From Halorussus limi (GTDB lineage: Archaea; Halobacteriota; Halobacteria; Halobacteriales; Haladaptataceae), in the NCBI RefSeq assembly GCF_023238205.1, contig NZ_CP096660.1, positions 310,001 through 374,000 of the forward strand: a stretch of DNA of 64,000 nt. Reading direction: 5' to 3'. Numbering within the stretch: the first letter of the stretch is position 1; each line of letters starts with the position of its first letter. A program made the translations under genes and the position numbers. A model generated the notes under the pieces. It did not search any database and had not been told where the DNA came from. It saw nothing but the letters and a program-made list of their open reading frames with translations. Shown here one piece after another: positions 42,787 to 51,818 of this stretch.

Positions 42787-43599
42787 TCAAATCGCGGTCG
42801 CTCCCGCGGCCACCGGGAGTCCGATGCCGGTGACGAACCGGGCGTCGTCGCTCGACAGCCACATGAACGCCGCGCTCACGTCCTCCGGTTGGACGATTTC
42901 GCCCAGCACGTTGTCCGGCCCGGACTGCTCGGCGACTTCGGCCATCTCCTCGCCGATGGACTCCACGATACCGCCGGTCATCGGGGTGTCGACCGCCGAG
43001 GGACAGACCGCGTTGACCGTGATGTCGTACTGGGCCAACTCCATCGCCAGCGTCTTGGTCAGTCCCAGCACCCCGTGCTTGGCCGCGGTGTAGTGGCCCA
43101 GTCCCGGCGAGGCGACCATCCCGGCGGTCGAGGAGGTGTTGACGATGCGCCCGCCCTCGCCGCGGTCTATCATGTGCGCGCCGACGTGCTTCGCGCAGAG
43201 CCACATCCCCTTGAGGTTCACGTCGAGCGCGTGGTCCCACGTCTCCTCGTCCAACTCCATCAGGCCCGAGACGGGCGCGACCCCGGCGTTGTTGGCGAGG
43301 AAGTCGATGCGCCCGAACTCCGAGACGGCGTGTTCGACGCCCGCCTCGACCTCGGCCTCGTCGGACACGTCCATCTGGACGCCGAGCGCGCGCTGACCTC
43401 GCTCCTCGACCTCTCGAACGGTCTCGTCGAGTTCGGTCTCGTCGCCGAGTTCGTAGGTCGACTCGTCGGTCGTCTCGCAGATGTCGGCACACACCACGTC
43501 GGCCCCGTTTTCGGCGTAGTGGAGCGCGTGCGACCGTCCCTGTCCGCGCGCCGCACCGGTGACGAACGCTACCTTGCCGTCGAAGTCGTACTCCGCCAT
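42787..43599 (-). CDS. SDR family oxidoreductase, mycofactocin-coupled type
   Basis: A 270-residue short-chain dehydrogenase starting MAEYDFDGKVAFVTGAARGQGRSHAL at ATG 43599. The TGAARGQG nucleotide motif, NNAG, the Ser in NTSSTAG and Y-x3-K in HYTAAKHG are all present. GQGRSHA and ENGADVVCADICE resemble the mycofactocin-coupled SDR subfamily, whose members hold NAD tightly and need a redox partner; no mycofactocin genes are nearby. Probably in one operon with the AI-2E transporter. Confidence 0.88.
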   Translation of the reverse strand: MAEYDFDGKVAFVTGAARGQGRSHALHYAENGADVVCADICETTDESTYELGDETELDETVREVEERGQRALGVQMDVSDEAEVEAGVEHAVSEFGRIDFLANNAGVAPVSGLMELDEETWDHALDVNLKGMWLCAKHVGAHMIDRGEGGRIVNTSSTAGMVASPGLGHYTAAKHGVLGLTKTLAMELAQYDITVNAVCPSAVDTPMTGGIVESIGEEMAEVAEQSGPDNVLGEIVQPEDVSAAFMWLSSDDARFVTGIGLPVAAGATAI

Positions 43600-44012
43600 G
43601 TCTGCTACACACGCACGAGAGCGAAGGGTAAAACGCTGTTCGCCGTCTTCGCCGAGATTCCGAGGATACGTCCCGCTACTCGGGGGTCCCGGGAAGACGA
43701 ATCGGTGACGAACGACGCCCGCCGAGTGCGATGCAGTCCGACCGATGGGTGCGGAGTCGCGGCGGTGCCCTCTCGCATTCGCTCTCGCTCTCTCTATCCT
43801 GCTCACACTATCTCCTATCTGCACTCTCGCACTCGGGCGAACTCATAAATTACGATACACGAACTTCGTCGGGGATGTGGTTTACGAACGAAAGGCTGGG
43901 AATTAACGGAGAAAGTGCCCCGTGTGGCACTCTTAGCCCTCGACGGAGCGATTATTCTTACTGATACTGGCGTCCAAAGATATAAACTTGGTAACTCAAA
44001 AGACGGGTCGTA
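43600..44012 (+). promoter_or_regulatory. 413-base regulatory region upstream of htr
   Basis: This is one of the longest noncoding gaps in the window and is AT-richer than its surroundings. It contains a CT-rich tract (43770-43800, CTCTCGCTCTCTCTATCC), a hairpin AGTGCC-N6-GGCACT at 43914-43931, and a strong TATA box TATAAA at 43981-43986, 27-32 bases before the htr ATG, giving an almost leaderless transcript. The TATA box lies inside an imperfect palindrome, CCAAAGATATAAACTTGG, which could be an operator. The left part also carries the SDR gene promoter. Confidence 0.55.
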
Positions 44013-45707
44013 ATGACGATACGTTCGCCTCGCGAGTGGATTTCCAGAAAGTACAGTCGTCGCATCGGCGCGGCGCTGTTCGTTACGCTCGTCGCCACGA
44101 TGGCGTTCGGCGTCCTGTTCGCGCTTGACGCGGCGCGCGGCGGCGAGGGGGTCCGAGCGGTCGCCGGAACGCTGTTCGTCCTCGCGCTTCACGTCGGACT
44201 GCTCGGCATCGTTCTCGGCGGCAGCGTCGGCGTGGAACTCCGCACCCTGACCGACGCCGCCGAGGCCATCGAGGAGGGTGACCTCGACGTGTCGCCCGAG
44301 AGCGACCGCAGCGACGAGTTCGGGCAACTGGCGTCGTCGTTCGACACCATGCGGCGGTCGCTCGACGAGGCGTTCGAGGAGTCGGAGGCCGCCAGAGAGG
44401 ACGCCGAGAGCGCCCGGAAGCGGGCCGAACGCGCGAAGGAGGAGGCCGAGCGCGCCAAGCGCGAGGCCGAGGAGCGAAACGACCGCCTCCTCGAACGTGC
44501 ATCGGAAATCGGCGACGCGATGTCGTCGGCCGCGGACGGCGACTTCACGCACGAACTCGACACGGGCGGCGACATCGAGGCCATCGAACGCATCGGCGAC
44601 GCGTACGACGAGATGGCCGAGTCGCTGTCGGGGACCGTCGAGGAGATACTAGACTTCGCCGCCGAGGTCGAACGCGCCAGCAACGCCGTCGCGGACGACG
44701 CGGCCGAGGTCGAGGCGTCTCACGAGGCGCTCGCGGGCGACATCCGCTCGCTGGCCGACGCCATCACCGACCAGACCGACCAACTCCAGAGCGCGGCCGA
44801 GGAGGCCAACGACCTCTCGGCGACCATCGAGGAGGTCGCTTCGACCACCGACGAGGTTGCGGGTCGGGCCAGCGACGCGGCCGAGGTCGGCGAGGCGGGC
44901 GCGGAGCGCGCGACCGAGGCGGTCGAGGCCATCGAGGGAATCGAGGACGCCGTCGCGGGACTCGGCCGCTTGGTCGACGAACTCGACGACCGCATGAACG
45001 AGGTCGAATCGACGACCGACCTCATCGACGACATCGCCGAACAGACGAACATGCTCGCACTGAACGCCAACATCGAGGCCGCCCACGCGGACGCCGACGG
45101 CGACGGGTTCGCCGTCGTCGCCGACGAGGTCAAGCAACTCGCGACCGAGACCCAGGAGGCCATCGACGAAATCGAGGGGATAGTCGACGGCGCTCGCGGC
45201 GACGTCACCGACGTCACCGAGGAGATGGCCGCCACCAGAACGCGAATCGACACGAGCGTCGACACCGTGACCGCGACCGGCGACACGCTACAGGAGTTGA
45301 CCGACACGGTCGTCGACGTGGACGACGCCATGGTGGAGATAAGCCGCGCGACCGACGACGGCGCGGCCGCGACCGAGGAGGTCGCCGCGGCGGTCGAGAC
45401 CGTCCGCGAGGCCGCCACCGATGTCGCCGACCGCTCGCACGAACTCGCGGCGACGGCCGACGAGACGGTCGAGACCATGGGCGACGTGCGCGAACGCGCC
45501 GACGCCCTCGCCGACCGGACCGAAGACCTGCGTTCGATGCTGACCGCGTTCGAGACGCGGGACGCCGACGTCGGCGGTGTGGGCGACAACTCGGACGGCG
45601 GTACGGGCGGCGACTACGACGGCGGACCGGACGACGGTTCCGGCCAGTCGACCGACGAGTCACTCCGCGCCGGTCCCGGCGCGCTCGCGGGTGGTGACGA
45701 TGATTAG
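44013..45707 (+). CDS. htr: rhodopsin-type sensory transducer (Htr, methyl-accepting)
   Basis: A 564-residue chemotaxis-type signal transducer. Two membrane helices, about 17-40 and 48-72, are joined by only about seven residues (RGGEGVR), so there is no external ligand domain. HAMP follows (LRTLTDAAEAIEEGDLDV), then a long coiled linker rich in Ala, Glu and Arg, and a second HAMP-like segment (MSSAADGDFTHELDTGGDIEAI). The methyl-accepting domain has the hairpin tip EQTNMLALNANIEAAHADADG-DGFAVVADEVKQLA, which contacts CheA/CheW. This is the layout of HtrII-type transducers, which take their signal from a membrane-embedded receptor. The receptor gene overlaps its end. Confidence 0.9.
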   Translation: MTIRSPREWISRKYSRRIGAALFVTLVATMAFGVLFALDAARGGEGVRAVAGTLFVLALHVGLLGIVLGGSVGVELRTLTDAAEAIEEGDLDVSPESDRSDEFGQLASSFDTMRRSLDEAFEESEAAREDAESARKRAERAKEEAERAKREAEERNDRLLERASEIGDAMSSAADGDFTHELDTGGDIEAIERIGDAYDEMAESLSGTVEEILDFAAEVERASNAVADDAAEVEASHEALAGDIRSLADAITDQTDQLQSAAEEANDLSATIEEVASTTDEVAGRASDAAEVGEAGAERATEAVEAIEGIEDAVAGLGRLVDELDDRMNEVESTTDLIDDIAEQTNMLALNANIEAAHADADGDGFAVVADEVKQLATETQEAIDEIEGIVDGARGDVTDVTEEMAATRTRIDTSVDTVTATGDTLQELTDTVVDVDDAMVEISRATDDGAAATEEVAAAVETVREAATDVADRSHELAATADETVETMGDVRERADALADRTEDLRSMLTAFETRDADVGGVGDNSDGGTGGDYDGGPDDGSGQSTDESLRAGPGALAGGDDD

Positions 45708-46434
45708 CGAGTCGCTCCTCTACGCGGTCGCGGGCGGCGCGTACGTCGCGACCCTCGTCGTGCTGGTCGCGTGGCTTCGGAACGTTCCGACTCACCTCCG
45801 GCGGTACTGTCACCTCCTGCTGGTCGTCGTGGGTCTCGGCGGGGCGGCCAGTTTCCTCGCGTCCGCCGGCGTCGGCGGCGTCTCGGTCGGCGGACAGACG
45901 GTCCTCCTCCCGACGTTCGTCAACGACGCGGTCGCCTACTCGGTGCTGTGGTTCGTCACCGCGATGCTGGCGCGCGTCTCGCGCCGGATGCTCGCGGTCG
46001 TCACTGCGCTCCCGTTCCTGCAGGTCGTGGCGTTCCAGTTCGGCACCCCGATGGGCGGTCTGATAGCGCTCGCCTCGACGGCGGTCGTCATCGGCGGTCA
46101 CCTCGTCATCGCGTACCTGTTCGTGGGTCCCATCTGGCGGACCGCGCAGGCGCTTCCCGACGAGCGGCGACTGCTCCACTGGAAGTCGCGCAACCTCCTG
46201 CTGTTCCTCATCGGGATGCTCATCGTGTTCGCCTTCCTCTCGCTGGCGGGCGCGTTCACGACGTTCGGCGCGCAGGTCCTCAACCAGTACATCTCCGTGC
46301 TGATTCGGGTCGGCTTCGCGGGGTTCCTGTTCGTCAACGTCGACGCGCTCGACGCCGAAGACGGGCGGAACGCGACCGGGAGCGCCTCCTCGCTCGCCGA
46401 CCGGGCGAGTCCGGGCCCGGACGCCGCGGACTGA
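45700..46434 (+). CDS. lysine-less opsin homologue (non-retinal-type rhodopsin-like receptor)
   Basis: A 244-residue protein with seven hydrophobic segments. Helix G reads QYISVLIRVGFAGFLFV, which lines up with bacteriorhodopsin VLDVSAKVGFGLILL. Arg203 replaces the Schiff-base Lys216 and Ser199 replaces Asp212. Helix F keeps the family RN pair (R164-N165 in KSRNLLLFLIG, compare LRNVTVVLW). Helix C has N75-D76 where Arg82 stands and no clear Asp85 counter-ion. The ATG overlaps the transducer gene by eight bases, as in sensory rhodopsin operons. It probably senses something other than covalent retinal and signals through Htr. The opsin assignment is from my alignment by eye. Confidence 0.75.
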   Translation: MISESLLYAVAGGAYVATLVVLVAWLRNVPTHLRRYCHLLLVVVGLGGAASFLASAGVGGVSVGGQTVLLPTFVNDAVAYSVLWFVTAMLARVSRRMLAVVTALPFLQVVAFQFGTPMGGLIALASTAVVIGGHLVIAYLFVGPIWRTAQALPDERRLLHWKSRNLLLFLIGMLIVFAFLSLAGAFTTFGAQVLNQYISVLIRVGFAGFLFVNVDALDAEDGRNATGSASSLADRASPGPDAAD

Positions 46435-46472
46435 CCCGCCGCGCCTAAGCGGTTCGGACGCCTACTCCTCTC

Positions 46473-46991
46473 ATGGTCAACGCCTTCTGGCTGGACCGCG
46501 ACCTCGACCAGACGGCGCGGTGGCTGGTGGACTCGCACGTCCTCTCCTCGGTCTTCGAGAACGCGATGGTCCTGACGACGGCGGTCCAACTGAACGGCTA
46601 CCCGGAGTCCGAAGACCTCTACTACACGCACGCCGACCACCCGCTCACGCGGTGGGCCGCCGCCCACCTCGACAACTGGGAGTACCTCCGGGCGTACGCC
46701 GCGGCCGCTCACGAGGAGTGGCGCTACCGGTGGGACCACCCGCCTGAGAAGACCCACGGGAGTTGGGCCACCGTCGAGTCGCTGGACGAGTCCCTCCTCG
46801 CGGGCCTCGACTGGCCGGGCGAACCGGGCGACCCGCCGCAGGTCACGGGCGAGTGGCACGCCGACGACTACGTGGAGGCGTATCGGCTCTACTACGCCAA
46901 CGAGAAGCGCGACCTGTTCGAGTGGTCGAAGGACCGGACCGCGCCGCCGTGGCTGGACGAGTACCGCCGGGATTCAGAGCAACCTCTGTAA
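46473..46991 (+). CDS. phage-type conserved protein, possibly DNA-repair related
   Basis: A 172-residue protein. The pattern AFWLDRDLDQTARWLVDSHV, then FENAMVLTTAVQLNGY, then YTHADHPLTRWAAAHLDNWEYL and EEWRYRW-KTHGSW resembles a family I recall from phages and some archaea (D-x5-A-x4-D-x-HV, NHP-x3-W, N-x2-WL, E-x3-R), sometimes annotated as pyrimidine-dimer glycosylase-like. No catalytic residues can be confirmed. It lies 38 bases after the opsin homologue on the same strand and may be read from the same transcript. Confidence 0.6.
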   Translation: MVNAFWLDRDLDQTARWLVDSHVLSSVFENAMVLTTAVQLNGYPESEDLYYTHADHPLTRWAAAHLDNWEYLRAYAAAAHEEWRYRWDHPPEKTHGSWATVESLDESLLAGLDWPGEPGDPPQVTGEWHADDYVEAYRLYYANEKRDLFEWSKDRTAPPWLDEYRRDSEQPL

Positions 46992-47316
46992 TCTGAAGAG
47001 GTGGATATATATTTTTCTACAGCTGCTGTAGATATTTATTCAAATGGCATATATGGCTCAGTTGTGATTGCTTCGGGCGGCGACGCTGACCGCACCAATT
47101 GCCCGACTAGCTATCGCCCGACGCCTATCAGACCGCAACCGCACCGCAGACTGCGCCCGTTCCCCGCCGCCGCTCGCGTCGCTCGCTCGGCGTGCGGCGT
47201 GTCCTGTGGGACGTGCAGATTCGCGGGACTGGCGGAGCGTGGTAATTCTCGAAACTGGCGGAGAGCGTCGTTTGGCGAGACTGGTCGAACGGAAAAGTTA
47301 CGAAATCGGGAACGGC
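46992..47316. other. 325-base intergenic region with palindrome
   Basis: Between convergent genes. It begins with an AT-rich block (GATATATATTTTTC), then an inverted repeat with 8-bp arms at 47016-47032 (centre CTACAGCTGCTGTAG), which with the neighbouring T-rich sequence could terminate the plus-strand transcript. Near 47225-47280 there are loose direct repeats of ACTGGCGGAG. No ORF is convincing. Confidence 0.5.
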
Positions 47317-47829
47317 TCAGTCGTCCGCCGAGGCGCCGTCGGACGGCGATTCGTCGTCGCCGTCGCTGCCCACGCCGTCGCGGTTTACCGGCGGCCGACC
47401 GCCCGCGGGAGCGTCGCCGAGGAGCGCCCGGTGCCCGGCGGCGACGGCGTAGAGACCGACGACGCCGAGACCGGCGCCCGTGAGCGAACTGGCGAGCGCG
47501 GAGGCGGTGGACGACGGTCCGTACGCGTACGTCGCGCCGTCGAGGGCGTACACCGCTACCGCGCCGACGAACCACGCTCCGGCGGGGAGCGCGAGGCGGG
47601 CGTTCTGATAGAGGATAGCCGTCACGCTGTCGGTCGCCGGGGGAAGAACCTCCGACGAGAGCGAGACGCCGCGCAACACGACGAAGAGCGCGGCCATCAC
47701 GACGCCTGCGCTCCCGACGGCCCCGCCGGCGTTCTGTAACTGAGCGACGACCGCTAATAGGTTCCAGAACAGCAGTATCACGGCGACCGGAACCGCTTCG
47801 AGGGCTAATCGCTTCGGGGATTCCAACAT
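47317..47829 (-). CDS. hypothetical membrane protein
   Basis: A 170-residue protein with four hydrophobic segments (about 10-30, 38-55, 78-96 and 107-130) and an acidic, disordered C-terminal tail (GVGSDGDDESPSDGASADD). No family recognised. The ATG at 47829 follows AT-rich sequence (TAGTTAAATTATCC) suitable as a promoter. Neighbours are unrelated, and the next gene on the right is divergent. Confidence 0.65.
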   Translation of the reverse strand: MLESPKRLALEAVPVAVILLFWNLLAVVAQLQNAGGAVGSAGVVMAALFVVLRGVSLSSEVLPPATDSVTAILYQNARLALPAGAWFVGAVAVYALDGATYAYGPSSTASALASSLTGAGLGVVGLYAVAAGHRALLGDAPAGGRPPVNRDGVGSDGDDESPSDGASADD

Positions 47830-47930
47830 GTCCGACGCCTCTGCCTCCCAGTAGTTAAATTATCCTACTGGCGAGCCGAACTCCCCGCTTCGGCCGTCGC
47901 GCATTAGTCCGTCTCCGCCGTCGTCCCTCC

Positions 47931-49220
47931 ATGCACCTCCTCGTGGCCGCCCACGACTTCTACCCGGACCCCGGTTCGGGCGGCACCGGTCGATACGTCT
48001 ACGAGACGACGACCCGACTCGCCGACCGCGGGCACGACGTGTCGGTCCTCACGCGCCGCCGCGGCGACGTGCCGTCGCGCGAGACGATTGGCGGCGTCCG
48101 GGTCGCGCGCTACGACCTCGAAGTCGCCGAGCGCTCGGCACCTGCAATCGCCCGCCAACTCCCGACCGCCGTCCGGGCGGTCCGCGACCACCTCGACGCC
48201 CTCCCCGACCCCGACCTCCTGAGTTTTCAGGGCACCGTCACCGACCCGCTGGCCGACCTGCTGGTCGCCGACGACGTGCCCCGGAGCGCCACGTTCCACA
48301 GTCCGTGGCCGACCGAGTACCGCATCCGGGCCGGCCACGAGGCCGACGGGACTGGTCGCGGGTTCGACCGGTCGGCCCCGCGTCGCAGACTCAACGCCGC
48401 GCTCCGCGAGCGAATCGAGCGCCGAACCCTCGCCGAGTGCGAGCAGGTCCTCGCGCTGAGTCGGTTCATGGCCGGGACGCTGCGCGAGGTCCACGGTCCG
48501 GTCGCCGACCCCGAAATCGTCCCCGGCGGCGTCGATACGGAACGCTACCGCCCGGACGCGGGCGTCTACGGACCGATGGCCGACGGTCGGCCTCCGACCG
48601 AACCCGACGCGATGGTGGACGGCGGCGCGGCGAGCGAGTCCGGCACCGACTTCCTCACGGTCCGTCGCCTCTCGCCGCGGATGGGCCACGGGATGCTCCT
48701 GCGCGCGTTCCGTCGGGTCGTCGAGTCCGACGGCGCGCCCGCCGACGCCGGACCGCACCTCTACGTCGCGGGCGACGGTCCGCTCCGGGGGGAACTGGAG
48801 CGTCTCGCGGCCGACCTCGGCATCGCCGACAGCGTGACGTTCCTCGGCTACGTGCCCGACGACGACCTGCCCGGAGCGTACGCCGCGGCCGACTGCTTCG
48901 TCCTGCCGACACGCGAGTTGGAGGGGTTCGGTCTCGCGACGCTCGAAGCCCTCGCGTCGGGCACGCCCGTCGTCGCCACTCCGGTCGGCGGGACCACGGA
49001 AATCCTCTCGAGCCTGCGCGGCGACGACCGGATTCCGACCGAGATGGTCGTCGAGTCGGTCGACGCCGACTCGCTGGCCGAGCGCATGCGAACGTGGGCC
49101 GCGCTCTCGCCCGCCGAGCGCGCGGACGCGGGCCGGGCCTGCCGCGACCACGCCCGACGGAACTACACGTGGGACTCGACGGCCGACGCGCTGGAAGCGA
49201 AATACCGCGAACTCGTCTGA
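47931..49220 (+). CDS. glycosyltransferase family 4 protein
   Basis: A 429-residue GT-B glycosyltransferase. The N-terminal acceptor domain has HLLVAAHDFYPDPGSGGTGRYVYE. The C-terminal domain has VRRLSPRMGHGMLLRAF, the nucleotide-binding segment LYVAGDGPLRGELERLAADLGI, GYVPDDDLPGAYAAADCFVLP and the E-x7-E motif in ELEGFGLATLEALASGTPVVATPVGG. It transfers a sugar from a nucleotide donor, probably for surface glycans or N-glycans. It is convergent (three bases apart) with another glycosyltransferase gene. Confidence 0.88.
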   Translation: MHLLVAAHDFYPDPGSGGTGRYVYETTTRLADRGHDVSVLTRRRGDVPSRETIGGVRVARYDLEVAERSAPAIARQLPTAVRAVRDHLDALPDPDLLSFQGTVTDPLADLLVADDVPRSATFHSPWPTEYRIRAGHEADGTGRGFDRSAPRRRLNAALRERIERRTLAECEQVLALSRFMAGTLREVHGPVADPEIVPGGVDTERYRPDAGVYGPMADGRPPTEPDAMVDGGAASESGTDFLTVRRLSPRMGHGMLLRAFRRVVESDGAPADAGPHLYVAGDGPLRGELERLAADLGIADSVTFLGYVPDDDLPGAYAAADCFVLPTRELEGFGLATLEALASGTPVVATPVGGTTEILSSLRGDDRIPTEMVVESVDADSLAERMRTWAALSPAERADAGRACRDHARRNYTWDSTADALEAKYRELV

Positions 49221-49223
49221 GAA

Positions 49224-50441
49224 TCAGTCTCCGCTCGCCGGTCGCTCCGCGGGCGCGTCGGTCGGGGCCCCCGGAACGCCGGTCGCGGGCCGGTCCATCG
49301 CCTCGGCGACGATTTCGCGAATCCGTCGCTGGAACCGCCGGCGGCCGAACCGGCGGCGAATCGCGCTCGGTCCCATCGGTTCCCGCAGTTCGCGCTGGAG
49401 GTCGGGGTCGGCCGCGACTCGGGCTATCTTCTCGGTCGCGTCCGCGACGCTCCCGTACAGCAGTTCCTCGCGGTCGTCCACGATGGCGTGCTGGCCGCCC
49501 TCGTTCGGGACGAACGGAATCGCCCCGCCGGCGGCGAGTTCCGCGACGGCCATCCCGAAGTGCTCGTACTCCTTGCCGTGGATGCCGTACTTGTGAGTGC
49601 AGATGCGCTCGACCAATTCCTCGCGGGGCACCTCGCCCTCCAGTTCGACGTAGTCGCGGCCCGACGCGAGGGCCTCGACCTCCTCGCGGTACTCCTCGTC
49701 CACGGTCGGGCCGATGACGTGGAGGTGGAGGTCGCGGCCGCGCTCGCGGACGCCCTCGGTGATTCGAATCAGCTCCTTGATGCGCTTGCTCCGCTCGATG
49801 CGCCCGACCGTGACGATGCCGTCCTCGCGTTCGCTCCACGGTAGGTCCTCGAACTCGCGGGTGTCTATCGGCGGGTGGACGACCTCGGGCCGGGTGCCGT
49901 AGGCGTCTTCGACCACGTCGGCGGTCCACCCGGAGTTGGCGAGCAGGGCGTTCTGGCGGATGTCCTCGCGGTCCACGCCCGCGACCCGCGTGGCGAGTCG
50001 CTCGTAGAGCGAGTCCTCCTCGACGGTCGGGTGGAAGATGTGTTCGCGGTCGTCGCAACTCACCGTCCAGTCGAACGGGAAGTGGACGTACTGGACCGCG
50101 TTAGATTCGAGTCCGAGTTCGTTGATGGTGCTGACGAGCAAATCGTACTCGTCGCTGTGCCGCCGGGCGTAGCGCCCGAGCAAAGCGTTCTGGAGGACGT
50201 AGTACTTCAGGCCGAACCGGTCGTTCAGCCACGGCGCGAGATAGCCCGCCCGCTCGACGGTCAGACTACCGACGTCGACGCTCGTGTCGAAGTAGTCGTT
50301 GAGTTCTCGGAGGTCGGGGTCGGTCAGCGTGAGCAGGGTCAGGTCGTGGTCTCCCTGAAGCGCCTCCAACACGTTCATCGCGACCGCTTCGCCGCCCCCT
50401 TTGGACATCAAATCCATATGAATAACGGCAATTTCCCCCAT
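49224..50441 (-). CDS. glycosyltransferase family 4 protein
   Basis: A 405-residue GT-B glycosyltransferase, unlike its neighbour in the N-terminal half. It opens GEIAVIHMDLMSKGGGEAVAMNVLEAL and the C domain has VTVGRIERSKRIKELIRITEGVRERG, LHLHVIGPTVDEEY and the E-x7-E region KEYEHFGMAVAELAAGGAIPFVPNEGG. The start ATG at 50441 is preceded by AGGAGACC, a Shine-Dalgarno-like sequence. Its job is probably in surface polysaccharide or glycoprotein synthesis together with the convergent gene at 47931-49220. Confidence 0.87.
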   Translation of the reverse strand: MGEIAVIHMDLMSKGGGEAVAMNVLEALQGDHDLTLLTLTDPDLRELNDYFDTSVDVGSLTVERAGYLAPWLNDRFGLKYYVLQNALLGRYARRHSDEYDLLVSTINELGLESNAVQYVHFPFDWTVSCDDREHIFHPTVEEDSLYERLATRVAGVDREDIRQNALLANSGWTADVVEDAYGTRPEVVHPPIDTREFEDLPWSEREDGIVTVGRIERSKRIKELIRITEGVRERGRDLHLHVIGPTVDEEYREEVEALASGRDYVELEGEVPREELVERICTHKYGIHGKEYEHFGMAVAELAAGGAIPFVPNEGGQHAIVDDREELLYGSVADATEKIARVAADPDLQRELREPMGPSAIRRRFGRRRFQRRIREIVAEAMDRPATGVPGAPTDAPAERPASGD

Positions 50442-50669
50442 CGTATCGGTCTCCTGTGAGAACCAGTGCCCGGCCGAAGTTAGGCATTCTGGGCGAACAG
50501 AAACACGTCATCGGCGGGGTAGGAGCGACTGTAAGGAGACAAACGTATTGTCGGAAAGTGACGCGACGCAGGGGTGGACTTCCGTGCCGGCCGGTCGCCC
50601 AATCCTCTCCGATTTCGACGCAAAACTTCAACCAACAGACTTACATTGAGGAAATGCGCGGCCGAGGGT

Positions 50670-51713
50670 ATGGCACTTCGACTTGGGGCCGTCGGTTTGG
50701 GCGGTCTCGGGAGCATCGAACTCGAACTGTACGACGAGATGAGCGACGTGACGGTCGTCGCCGGCGCGGACGTGTCCGAGGGCGCGCGCGAGGCCTTCGC
50801 CGACACCTACGACGCGCCGACCTACGAGAGCCACGAGCGACTGCTGGCCGAACACGACCTCGACGCCGTCACCATCGTCACGCCTCACACCCTCCACTAC
50901 GAGCAGGCGATGGACTGCTTCGAGGAGGGCGCGGACGTGTTCCTCGAAAAGCCGATGGTGACGGGCATCGAGAACGCCGCGTCGCTCGTGGCCGCGGCCG
51001 AGGAGCGAGGCAGGATTCTGCAGGTCGGCTACCAGCGCCACTTCGACCCGCTGTTCCGCGAACTCAAGCGGGTCGTCACCTCGGACAGAATCGGCCGAAT
51101 CCACGCCGCCAACGCCTATCTCGGGCAGGACTGGATAGAGATTCAGCGCGGGTCGTGGCGGACCGACCCCGGCCTCTCGGGCGGCGGCCAACTCTACGAC
51201 TCGGGAAGCCACCTGCTCGACGCCCTGCTCTGGACGCTCGACGCTGAACCCCGGAGCGTCGCGGCGGTCACCGACGATCGCGGCGAGGCCGTGGACGTGA
51301 ACTCGGCGCTGGCGGCCACGTTGCATCGCGACGAGGGCCCGGTCACGGCCAGCGTCGGCGTCGTCGGCGACGGAACCCACGGCGAACCCGACGAGGGGAT
51401 GGTCCTGTGGGGCACCGAGGGTCACGTCAGGTACGAGGACGGACGCCTCACGGTCCACGAGGACGGCGCGACCTACGAGGGCGAGGTGGCGGGCGACCGT
51501 GACTTCACGACGCTGACCCGGCGAAAACTCTCGGACTTCGTCCGGGCGGTCGAGGAGCGAACCGAACCCGCGGTGCCGGGGTCGTTCGGCCTCCGAGTCA
51601 CCGCGATGACCGAGGCCGCGTACGAGGCGGCCGAGACCGGCCGAACCGTGGACGTGCAGGCCCGCATCGAGGCGGCGCGACCCGACGCCGGGGCGGCGAC
51701 CGCCGACGACTGA
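50670..51713 (+). CDS. Gfo/Idh/MocA family oxidoreductase
   Basis: A 347-residue NAD(P)-dependent sugar-type dehydrogenase. The Rossmann motif is GAVGLGGLGSI, the conserved EKP is in DVFLEKPMVTGIENA, and the substrate domain has GYQRHFDPLF and GGGQLYDSGSHLLDALLWTLD. The ATG at 50670 was chosen over a frame-internal extension because a TATA-like CTTACATT lies about 28 bases upstream. It may act on an activated sugar, since glycosyltransferases are adjacent; the exact substrate is unknown. Confidence 0.88.
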   Translation: MALRLGAVGLGGLGSIELELYDEMSDVTVVAGADVSEGAREAFADTYDAPTYESHERLLAEHDLDAVTIVTPHTLHYEQAMDCFEEGADVFLEKPMVTGIENAASLVAAAEERGRILQVGYQRHFDPLFRELKRVVTSDRIGRIHAANAYLGQDWIEIQRGSWRTDPGLSGGGQLYDSGSHLLDALLWTLDAEPRSVAAVTDDRGEAVDVNSALAATLHRDEGPVTASVGVVGDGTHGEPDEGMVLWGTEGHVRYEDGRLTVHEDGATYEGEVAGDRDFTTLTRRKLSDFVRAVEERTEPAVPGSFGLRVTAMTEAAYEAAETGRTVDVQARIEAARPDAGAATADD

Positions 51714-51818
51714 GCGCCCTCGACTCCGGCCGCTCGCCTCCCACGAACCGGTTTCGACCGCTCGCTATCGAACGATGACGAAAAGTGTTTCTATGCTGGA
51801 CTGACAAGTATCTTGATA

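Noticed and set aside
45577-45699. Upstream extension of the opsin-homologue frame
   Set aside because: It lies within the transducer gene and reads Thr/Ala/Arg-rich; the ATG at 45700 gives a proper helix A start.
47001-47483. Frame starting MDIYFSTAAVDIY in the gap before 47317
   Set aside because: It becomes Arg/Pro-rich and overlaps the real membrane protein gene; only a few N-terminal residues look protein-like.
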